From NCBI GenBank assembly GCA_021397845.1, contig CM038044.1, positions 57,325,851-57,389,850 of the forward strand: a DNA stretch of 64,000 nucleotides. Reading direction: 5' to 3'. Position numbers and translations under genes: made by a program. Under the pieces are notes generated by a model. That model was not told the origin of the DNA. It made no database searches and saw only the letters and a program-made list of their open reading frames with translations. The stretch is from Areca catechu. Taxonomy: Eukaryota; Streptophyta; Magnoliopsida; Arecales; Arecaceae. Shown here one piece after another: positions 10,035 to 18,403 of the stretch (its first letter is position 1; every line of letters starts with the position of its first letter).

Positions 10035-11970
10035 TAGTGTGGACACCAAGACCAGAAAATATCGACAGGTTGAACTCACTTTCCTGTGGATCACCTGTGA
10101 ATAAAGCCCTGAATCCAACCCCTTTTACCAACTATAAATATTTTATTTTAATTTTGTTATATAGGCTTAGTTGGGTTTAGCCCTTTTTACCAATTAGGGT
10201 TTGTATAAAAATTTCATTTATCAGTTGTGTCAAATCCTATTGGGCCAAACGCTGTTTACCAAATTTATTCTTTTTTGTTGGATGAGGTCTTGCCTTTTGA
10301 TCAAATTGTGTTCCAATTGATCAAGTGGGGCTTTAGTTATTTGGTTTTGATTCTTGTAATTATTAGTTAATTTAGTTATCGAGTCCTGTAATACAAGGGG
10401 GACCCAACTGAAGACCCATGTGATTTCATGTGCACTTAAATCAAGACCCATATGCACCTAAATCAAGATTCCATGTGACCCATATGCTAGCTCAAGACAA
10501 GCCTTGTGACTCCATGTGCGAGCCCGAGTCACTTATCATATGTAACCAAGTCCTGGAACCACCTTTCTCAAGAAATTAGACAACATCACATGTTATGTCT
10601 GGACACCACTTGACACTTCATCAAGACAATACTACTTGCCATCTCATCAGGACAACACAACACATGCCATGTCCAAATGAATTCCAAATTGGCACCCTTT
10701 CTTTTTAAAGTAAGTAAATGAGGAGGAGTCTTATCCTTGGCATCCTCTCACTCAAGAATTTCATGCCAAAAACTCCAAGAGTTAGCCAAGCATCTCTTCC
10801 ATGCCAACTTTTAAGGAGTTCCAAAATGTTTGATCACCCAAATGAAAGAGGTTCAATGGTTCTCTACCGCATTTGTTTCGATCAAACAGGTTCCAAGCTA
10901 CTTAAGTTTCCAGAACTCAAGAGTCTCACCAAAACACTTGAGTCTTCTTCTATCTAGACTGAAGAGTCCACTTGCCTGCAAGAGCCCACATCATCCAAAC
11001 TCTAGAGTCCAGCAATCAAGGCCAAGCGATGGATTCATCTTGAACCTACATCATGACAACTCACCCTATCCTCATCTTGGCACCCAAATGAGGTGAGAGC
11101 CCCATGTTATCGCCCACCTTGGAGAGAGGTCTAGATCAGCCCATAGACAAGAGTCTAGGATGCCCAGAGCAAGGATTCCAGGAGTTGTAGTCTAATGGAA
11201 GATAAGTCTAGTCTTTGTATCCCTTACACCACTAGTTGAGGGTCTATAAATATCCCATCAACCCCCCCTGTATTATTATTATTATTCATCAATAAAGATG
11301 TTATTCTATCAAATTTTTTTTGCTATGTGCATCACGGGGTGTGAGGCCCTTTTTCTCTATTCTTCAGAACATCGCGGGGTGTGAGGCCCTTTTTCTTTGT
11401 TCTTCGGAACATTGCGGGGTGTGAGGCCCTAGTTATTTTTCCATCCAGAAATCCCTAAAACTGCCACCTTCCATCTCTTCTCTTTCATTTTTCCATCCTT
11501 TTCCTTCTTTGCTTCTTTCTAACTAAAATCTTCTTTTGTTGAGTGATTGCAGGTGATCTGGAACTAAAGTCGAGGTGTTCCTTGCCTTGGAATCGATATC
11601 GCAGAAGATCGGAGCTCGAAGATCAAGATCTTAAAACCTTGCCGTGAGATCCTGAGAGTTCCAACAGATATACTTTAAAGAGAAAATTTAACGTTGGTAA
11701 AATTCAAAAAAAAAAACCTCTCTGCACTTTATTTTCTGAGATTTTGAAAGTAGATCCTAGTTTACGGTGGTTTCTTAGCCACCAAATCTTATTTTTTTTA
11801 GTTACTTCGTTAGATCGACTCGTGCAGGTATAAACTAATTGCCTAGTTCCCTAATTACATACTTTGATTCTCTAAAAATCCAAAAATTATAAAAAAAACT
11901 TAATTACTATTTTTCACTGTTAATTAGGTTAATAATTAGTAGATTAGGTTTCCATAATTGTCCCATATCA
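10035..11970 (+). repeat. Chromovirus A' 3' LTR
   Basis: A 1936-bp copy of 5332-7253 with scattered point and small length differences. It has TATAAA at 11245-11250, AATAAA at 11291-11296, and three tandem GCGGGGTGTGAGGCCC units of about 45 bp between 11328 and 11432. The first two bases are TA instead of TG. The divergence between the two LTRs shows that the insertion is not recent. Confidence 0.92.
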
Positions 11971-11975
11971 TCAGG

Positions 11976-12862
11976 GTAGGCTACTGATGCTGATGAGGAT
12001 GCTGTTGAGGAGGAGTGGATACTTACGGATGAGATCAGGCTATATGAGCCATAATGGGACATTCTTGATACTCAGTCTGAGCCATCAGTTTTAGCACAGT
12101 TTGAGGTGCTACCTCTTACTAATAGCATTGAGGATAGGATGACTCGATTGGAGACAGAGATGATGATCCTTAGATAGCGAGTCGATCAGATGCATTTGGA
12201 GATGAGGGCAGGTCACCAGGAGTTGAGAGATGGCTTCTCTGCTATTCTGGTAGCACTTGAGAGATTATCTTCTGCCAAAGCACCCTCACCTTCATCGTTA
12301 GATTCCTCGCCAGTTCTACCAGCACCTCCAGCTCTAGCACCAGACACAAGAGACGGCCAGGGTGACTCTTCCATAGATTTTGATGTTGTAGATTATATAG
12401 TGGAGCCTGAGCCTGATGTTGCTGCAGATGTGTCGAGGACTCCTATTCCTGATCCTCCAAGTTCATCTACCCAGACTCTAGTCCTATCCAGCACACCTAT
12501 CATTTCTGACCCATCTGACACCTGAGTTTCCACACCTATTCTTCACACCGACCCACTTGATACTTATATTCAATTACCGATTCCTACTTTGAGTATCACC
12601 TCTAGGACTCCACCAGTTCCTTCTACATCCTCTTTGATATGAGAATTAGGGTTTTACACACCTGGTTTCCATATTCTCTCTTCAGGATCCACTTTGATGT
12701 CACATCATTGATCACTGATACAGTTGCTAATCCCGCACACCTCATGTTCCTGCTATTGATGTCGCTTCCTCCTCTTCAGCACCAGCCAAAGGAAAAGCAT
12801 ATACTAGAAGTAGATGTAGAGGGCATGGCAATGCACCCACACCTATCTAGACCAGACTTTTA
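11976..12862 (+). pseudogene. Sirevirus A third ORF, 3' part
   Basis: Continuation after chromovirus A'. It begins with an acidic stretch (ATDADEDAVEEEWILTDE) and a possible coiled coil (MTRLETEMMILR, DQMHLEMRAGHQELRDGF, 12138-12240). A Pro/Ser-rich low-complexity tail follows (APSPSSLDSSPVLPAPPALA). Element E has the same order: acidic block, amphipathic helix, Pro-rich tail (53160-53790). The longest frame is 12190-12525; stops and shifts follow. The role is unknown. Confidence 0.55.
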
Positions 12863-13384
12863 GATCTTCGGCTAATGTGGCCGTGACCCCAACCTTCTAG
12901 GGTTACCAGATCAATCATTATGGAGATTGGGTCTTCCTCTTACGAGAAAAGCACCCCTTAGGGTTGCTTGGTATATCAATCAATCTATATTTCAGTATTT
13001 TTATGTATCTATGTTTTAGTGTGTCCTTGTACTAGTATCTATTATATGTATCAAATTCTGAATCAGTTGTATCAAATGCTTGAAATTATATATATATTGA
13101 CTTTTTCAGATTTTATCTGTGTGCATTCTCACTTTATTTTCTGTTACTTGTTATTGCAATGCTTTATCTCTATTTTGATTTCTTACATTTTTTTAATGTG
13201 ACAAAAAGGGGAAGAATTAATGAGAAATAGTAATGGGGAGTAATGAAAATTATTGAGAATTAAGTAATAAGTAAGGGGGAGAGAAAAAATTAAATTACTA
13301 AAGCAGTAATTTTTTGAAAACTTTTCAAAAATCTCTTCTTGAAACTTAATTTTAAGATCATATTTTGAGGGTGAGCTTTTTGTT
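12863..13384 (+). other. Sirevirus A 3' non-coding tract with extra polypurine copies
   Basis: No gene is visible; the tract is AT-rich. Two polypurine-like sites, AAAAAGGGGAAG (13203-13214) and AAGGGGGAGAGA (13273-13284), resemble the functional one at 14063. Multiple polypurine tracts are a known Sirevirus trait and E shows three. Confidence 0.55.
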
Positions 13385-14006
13385 CTATGCTCTATTACTC
13401 TTGATCCATACCCTTCAATTCTATGCTTTGATACTTATTAATCTTATTTGCTCTATGTTTTTTATGCTCTGATACTCCTTATTCTTATTTTTAATATGCT
13501 CAATACTCTTTATTTTCATGCTCTGATATTCTTTGTTTTCATGCTCTGATATTCTTCATGCTCTATTAATTTTGCTCTGATATATCTATCTTTTTGGTAT
13601 ATTATTTACTCTAATATGTTCTAACATTTTTTTTTATGCTCTTAAAGTTTTTTGTCTGATATTCTTCATGATTCAACCTCTTTTTCTCTAATGCTTATCT
13701 TTCAAACCAATTTTAAACTCTGATACACAGTGTGAGCATCTAATATAAGTATACAACTCTGATATATTTTGATTATAAGCTCTGATACATTACAATCATA
13801 GAACTAATACATCATAGTTATAGCTTTGATACATTGAACTTATTTGAATTGAATTCATTCTTATACATATACAGCTCTGATACATTGAATTTATTCTTAT
13901 ATCTCTGATACATTGTAGATGAGTTTTTGTTCTTGATAAACATTACAACTTAAACTATGATACTTATTATAAACTGCCCTGATACTTAAATCAATTGCCC
14001 TATACT
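13385..14006 (+). repeat. Array of GCTCTGATAC-like decamers (initiator tRNA-Met 3' end identity)
   Basis: About twenty degenerate copies in 620 bp. Exact GCTCTGATAC lies at 13466, 13779 and 13874. One-mismatch copies lie at 13425, 13520, 13543, 13574, 13717, 13823, 13902 and 13976. Looser copies occur at 13389, 13450, 13498, 13560 and 13996. The decamer is the reverse complement of GTATCAGAGC in the primer-binding site, so it equals the tRNA-Met 3' acceptor strand. Spacing is irregular (20-60 bp), so it is not a simple tandem repeat. Confidence 0.8.
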
Positions 14007-14062
14007 TATTGCAAATCTTTTGAGCTAATCATGAGTATATACTTAAAGATTTTGTCATCATC

Positions 14063-14076
14063 AAAAAGGGAGAGAT
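14063..14076 (+). other. Sirevirus A 3' polypurine tract
   Basis: AAAAAGGGAGAGAT directly abuts the LTR start TGTTGACC and follows TCATCATC, as in E at 54641-54654. Confidence 0.85.
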
Positions 14077-14342
14077 TGTTGACCCTGTCCTGATTTTGAT
14101 GAATAACAAAATACTTAAGTATATTTGAATACTAACTGTGTATTAAAAATATATTTTACCAGAATAAGGTACTCATCAAAGCTGTTTTGTGTTAAAAGTT
14201 CAAAGCTTATTATCTTGTTAAAGAAGCCAGTTAAATTGATGAAATTTTAAGTTAAATGGACCTTGATACATAATAACAACCTTGAAGAACTCAAATCTTG
14301 AAGTTGAAGAAGTTTTAGTAGAGTTTCAGAAAAGTTTCAGCC

Positions 14343-14666
14343 AAGTGTCGACTCATGGAAGTGAAGTGTCGACTCACAGAAGCTTGAGCTGATACATAGA
14401 AGAAGTTTTAGATGGCACACATGAAGTGTCGACCATGAAGCTCAAGTGTCGACTCAAGTATTGACTTAAGGCCTGAGACCATAAATGATACAGAACATGC
14501 TGAATTCAAGTCTTTCCTTAAGTGCCAACTCATGAAGAAGTGTCGATTCACTAGAAAAAGTGTCGGCATACCAGTACATTCTAGAGAGCTTCAAAAGATA
14601 TTTTGACCTAGTATCAACTTAAGTGTCAACTCATGTGTCGACTAATGAACTGAAGTGTCGACACTT
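14343..14666 (+). promoter_or_regulatory. LTR cluster of AAGTGTCGACTCA palindromic motifs
   Basis: About eleven copies with a GTCGAC core: AAGTGTCGACTCA at 14343 and 14364, further copies near 14425, 14447, 14518, 14537, 14559, 14621 and 14633, and the perfect 14-bp palindrome AAGTGTCGACACTT at 14653-14666. They lie in the presumed U3 part, upstream of any transcription start. Palindrome clusters in Sirevirus LTRs are established knowledge; the binding protein is not known to me. Confidence 0.6.
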
Positions 14667-15059
14667 GCAGGTCTGGATGAACAGTAACGGCAAGTTTTTT
14701 GAAGCATAATTGGTCCTTTTTGCCCCTAACAGCTATTTTCACCTCTCCAATAGTCAAAAATAGTCATTTAAGGCTTGGAAAGTTATTTAAAGTGGACCAA
14801 ACTCAAGAAGGAAGAGACTAATGAGGAATTAAAGAAAATTCATTAAGAGTTCATTACCTTTGAGCGAAGTTGAGCCTTTAAATATTCAAAAGCATTCAAT
14901 CAAGAAGCATTCAAGTCCATCCTTAAAGCATCCTTTAAGGCTCAATAACTTGAAGACAAGCTTTCTCAATAGCAATCAAAGAGGTTCAAAGAGATATTTG
15001 CTTTTATTTTGAAAGCTTATTATATTCTTATTTTAAACTTGAATTTATTGTTGTTCCTA

Positions 15060-15260
15060 GTTTCAAGTGGTTTGAAACTAGCACTTGGGTTGTTGGTGAG
15101 CCTTGTTTCAAAAACCAACTTAGGTTGCTGGTGAGCCTTGTGAAAACCAACTAGATTTTTGGTTATCCCAGAAAACCAAGAGGTTTTTGGTGAGCCTTGT
15201 GAAAACCAAGATATTTTTTAGTTAGCCTTGTGAAAACCAAAGGGTTGTGATTAGTGACCC
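15060..15260 (+). repeat. Tandem TTGGTGAGCC...AAACCAA hairpin-like repeats in the LTR
   Basis: Five to six units of about 30-38 bp, each TTGGTNANCC, then TTGTGAAAACCAA. TTGGT pairs with ACCAA in each unit, so the transcript could fold into a row of small stem-loops. The E LTRs carry equivalent arrays (46330-46500 and 55955-56110) with a different sequence between the arms. Confidence 0.6.
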
Positions 15261-15546
15261 AGAAAACTAATCGGCTGTAATCAAGTGAGATTATAGTAAA
15301 ATTTTCAAGTGGACCTTGGGGAGTAGATGTAGGTGCTTTGGTATACACTGAACCACTATAAATCTTTATGTGTTTATGATTTCTTCTCTCTTCTTGCATT
15401 TGCATATATTTCAGTTGCATTTCAATTATCGAGCACACAAACACTTGAAATCACTAGCACCTCATTGTTATAAATTGGCATATACTTGCAAAAACTTTTA
15501 AAAAACCCAATTCACCACCTCTCTTAGGTTGCTTCACTGGGCAACA

Positions 15547-16862
15547 CATTGGTCCCTGGCAATGTAGTAGTAGCCAGGGATGCCGGTGGCCCATGTCACT
15601 AATACCTATACCAACCTACGGTCCTTTTGGAAGGGGTCGTTACATGCGGCCTCCCACCTATGGGGAGACCACCAGATGGTCGAAAAGAAGCAACATGATG
15701 GCCCGACTGGCTGGGAGAGCCACTCCCTGGTCTCCGACCATAGTGCACACTCACACTGACATCACTGGCATGGCTGGGAACTCAAGCAAGAGTTCCTCCA
15801 CTCTGCACCTCCTTCACCCTTGACAGCCTTTACCGAGGGGTCCACAGACGAGGCCATCCGTCGCTAGGAAAAATGGCACCTTGAAGAGTAAGAGCGCAAG
15901 CTAGCTAATCTATCCCACCGATTTGCTAAGATTCAAGGCTCCCCTGGTGAGCCTGTAGGTTACGATATCCATCCACCTTCTCCGACAGAATCCAAGAGGA
16001 ACCGATCCCTAACCGGTTCCGTATGCCCCAAGTTGACCCCTACGATGGGACAACCGACCCTCTGGACCACCTGGAAAGCTACAAGGCCCTTATGAGGGTC
16101 AAGGGGCCACCGATGCTCGCCTCTGCATTGCCTTCCCGGCTACCCTCTGGAAGGCTACTCGAGCCTGGTTCTCTAGACTCGAGTCAGAAAGCATTGACTC
16201 CTTCACCCAGTTGGAGAAAAAGTTCATGGCATACTTTGATGCATACAGAATGGTGCCATGTGAGACCGATAGTCTATTCTCAATCCATCAGTAAGACCGA
16301 GAGCCCCTCTGAGACTACATATCCCAGTTTAAAGCCACCACCCTAGAGATCTATCATCTCGATGAGTCAATCACCATGCTGGCCCTGAAGAGGGGACTTA
16401 GGACCTCTCACTTCACCTACTCCCTTGATAAGAAGCCTTCAAAGACTTATTCGAAGCTCCTCCTCCAGGCCCATAAGTACATTCATGCGGAGGAGGCTGA
16501 CCACACCAATAGGGAGCTGGATGGGAGGCCACTGAAGAGACAAGTCATGGGGGAGACATTCGGCCCCCCAACCTCATGGCCAAGGGCCAGGCCTAGAGTC
16601 GACCTCGCCAAAGAAGAAAAGTTTACTCCTCTCCTCACCCTGAGAGCAAAGATCATGATGGAGATCGAGGACGAGCGCTTACTACACCACCTCCCTCGCT
16701 AAGCCCATCTGCTAGACATGATAGATCCTGCTACTACTGCTTCCATCAGGACCACAGCCACGACACTAAGGAATGCCACCACCTAAAGAGGGAGATAGAA
16801 GATCTGATCAAGCATGGCTACCTTATGAAGTACATGAAGGGAGGAGCACCTCTAGCAGCCTA
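15547..16862 (+). pseudogene. Tat/Ogre-like gypsy element B: gag
   Basis: GC-richer than its surroundings. Across frames it reads EAIR...RKWHLE, PQVDPYDGTTDPLDHLESYKAL (16026-16090; the Pro-x-Tyr-Asp-Gly-Thr-x-Asp-Pro core is typical of Tat-clade gag), then LALKRGLRTSHFTYSL and a zinc knuckle, CYYCFHQDHSHDTKEC (16729-16776), followed by HLKREIEDLIKHGYL. The gag start is lost because Sirevirus A sits to the left. Several frameshifts occur between 16090 and 16380. The gag ends near 16862. Confidence 0.82.
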
Positions 16863-17049
16863 GAATGAAGAACCTCGATCGCTCGCCATCGACAATTGCC
16901 TAATCAAGAAGCCAGTTGAAATGATCTCCTATGGGGCAGGGAAAAGCTCGAAGAGGGATAGGGGGAGGAGAGAGGGAAGTGATGTTGTACTCCCCTATGA
17001 GAGAGAAGGGTCAGCAAGGGTAGATAACCCAAATAATGATGCTGTCATC
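16863..17049 (+). other. Element B gag-protease linker
   Basis: A stop at 16861 is followed by a charged linker (KSSKRDRGRREGSD, 16940-16985). There is no recognisable domain, as is usual between gag and protease in Tat elements. Confidence 0.45.
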
Positions 17050-17241
17050 ATATAAATGGCGATAGTGAAACATCCTGTAAAAAGAATTATGGTTGACAGT
17101 GCAAGCTTTGCTAACATCCTTTTTTATGATGATTTTGCAAGGATGAACTTATTCACTAACCAAATAAATTCGGTGTTCATGCCATTAGTGGGCTTCATCG
17201 GGGATTCGATTGGAGTTGAAGGAAAGATTACACTCCCAATA
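17050..17241 (+). pseudogene. Element B aspartic protease, N-terminal part
   Basis: VKRIMVDSASFANILFYDDF carries the active-site position (Asp-Ser-Ala instead of the usual Asp-Gly-Gly or Asp-Ser-Gly). It is followed by PLVGFIGDSIGVEGKITLP, the conserved end of the Tat protease. The frame is cut by insertion C at 17242 and resumes in phase after 40767 with the expected next segment, which fixes the insertion order. Confidence 0.82.
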
Positions 17242-18387
17242 TGATGCCGGACTAAAGATGCAAGCAAAGTATTTTTGCATTTTTATATGTTGAGTTAGGT
17301 ATCTATATCCCAAAAATAAAGCCAAGATCTAAAGTAGAGAGTTCTACAAAAATCTCAGAAGTAGTTGTATGCAAAATAGACCCTAAAATGATAGAGAAGA
17401 GGATTGCCGAGGCTGAGAAGCCTCGGTTGGGCTAGTTCTCCTTCAATATGGCTACTGGCGAGTTGAGGGGATGTACCTGACATGAATTTGCTAAAGAATC
17501 CTTGAAGAGTTCTCTCAATATGCCCGGATGCGGCTTGGAAGATCAAGCCGAAGACCTCATGGATTTGCAGCTTTCAACTCGGTGATCCGAAAGCTGCCCG
17601 GCTGGAATCTATGGATTCGTAGACTTCGAGGGACCTGCAAATCACCTATCAAGGGTTAGAAAATGATGTAAGGATGAAGAAAAAAAATCAGAAAATAGAA
17701 AAGAAAGAAGAGGTTTTGTGTTAGGCAGCCAAGGCTGGAGAAGGTTGCTTCTAGGGTTTTGGATGGTGGCTGGAGGCAGGGCGCAGGAGGCCAGAAAGAA
17801 GAAAGGGTTCACACAGATTACCCTTAGCACACAGCAAGCGCATAACAATGGAGTAAAGACTCAATATATTTCATGAATAATTCATCTTCATACAAGAGAA
17901 GGGGGCCTCTTAAATAGACCCATAAACTTGCACCCCAAGTAAGGATACAAAAGACATTTCATAGGAATTTGAATCCCACCCAAACCCTAGCTAGAATACA
18001 TGGCAAGTCAATAGCCCTCTTTCCCTCAAACTCCCTCTCTCTTCTTGCCTTGGTCGGCTAAGGGAGGTGACCCTAATTGGCCGACCAAGAGGTGGTGACC
18101 ATAAGGGTGGATGTCGCCATATGATGCTCCACTTGGGCCTTGGGCAGCCTAGTATGCTCCAAGCTGCGATCCAGGGTTCCAGGTTGCATCCTAAGGTTTC
18201 AGGGCCTTCACTTTTCTTGCTGGGTCTTCCATGTCTTCAAGATGGGTTGGTCTTCACTTGTGCTGGCTTGGTATTCACTTGTATTGAGTCTTCATTGGAC
18301 TTGGATTAACATTTACAGGACTCAGACTATGACTAGCTGACTTGACTGACTAATCCAAACCCTACTGGTATGAATCAAACTCTGAAT
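17242..18387 (-). repeat. Chromovirus C 3' LTR, distal part
   Basis: Aligns with 39467-40600 over its length. TCTTAAATAGACCC near 17908 is the minus-strand TATA region (CTATTTAAG). Short ORFs here repeat in the other LTR and have no domain. It ends at AAT (18385-18387), the target duplication of the CACTA insertion; the LTR continues at 35973. Confidence 0.9.
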
Positions 18388-18403
18388 CACTACTAGAAAA
18401 GGG
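18388..18403 (+). repeat. CACTA left terminal inverted repeat
   Basis: CACTACTAGAAAAGGG; it agrees with the right end in 13-14 positions, allowing one small shift. Confidence 0.9.

Larger units (their letters stand above)
5332..11970 (+). mobile_element. Non-autonomous chromovirus A' (Ty3/gypsy LTR element) nested in Sirevirus A
   Basis: Two LTRs of about 1.93 kb (5332-7253 and 10035-11970) flank a 2.78-kb interior. The 5-bp duplication TCAGG is perfect on both sides (5327-5331, 11971-11975). The LTR head is TGGTGTGGACACC on the left and TAGTGTGGACACC on the right; the tail is ...CATATCA or CACATCA. A tRNA-Met-type PBS and a purine tract border the interior. It retains gag, an acidic segment and the integrase tail with chromodomain, but has no protease, RT or RNase H, so it must depend on a helper. 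ORF3 of Sirevirus A resumes after it. Confidence 0.93.
138..15546 (+). mobile_element. Sirevirus A (Ty1/copia), left end outside window, with nested chromovirus A'
   Basis: Order is gag remnant, protease and GAG-pre-integrase, integrase, RT, RNase H, a spacer, a third ORF, a long 3' non-coding tract, a polypurine tract and a 3' LTR starting TGTTGACC. Integrase before RT is the copia order. The third ORF, repeated polypurine tracts and CATCATCAAAAAGGG next to the LTR are Sirevirus features. The closest relative in the window is element E (45093-56400), which matches along its whole length. The LTR ends ...GGGCAACA at 15546, where Tat-like gag begins, so A is inserted in element B. Its other target duplication lies outside the window. 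Chromovirus A' (5332-11970) interrupts ORF3. Every coding part has stops. Confidence 0.9.
14077..15546 (+). repeat. Sirevirus A 3' LTR
   Basis: TGTTGACC...GGGCAACA, 1470 bp. The head (TGTTGACC, TGATTTTGATGA) and the tail (AATTCACC, CTCTTAGG, GGGCAACA) match the LTR of E, but the middle does not. It contains a palindrome cluster (14343-14666) and a hairpin-like repeat cluster (15060-15260). Tat-like gag starts directly after it. Confidence 0.9.

Noticed and set aside
14343..14666. Repeated AAGTGTCGACTCA words resembling a CRISPR array
   Set aside because: Spacing is irregular, repeats are short and degenerate, the same cluster type sits in another LTR, and the sequence is plant nuclear DNA.
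15163..15444. Minus-strand ORF of 93 residues
   Set aside because: It lies across the hairpin-repeat part of the Sirevirus LTR; the phrase repeats follow the DNA repeat. The counterparts at 46374-46616 and 56030-56242 are the same effect.
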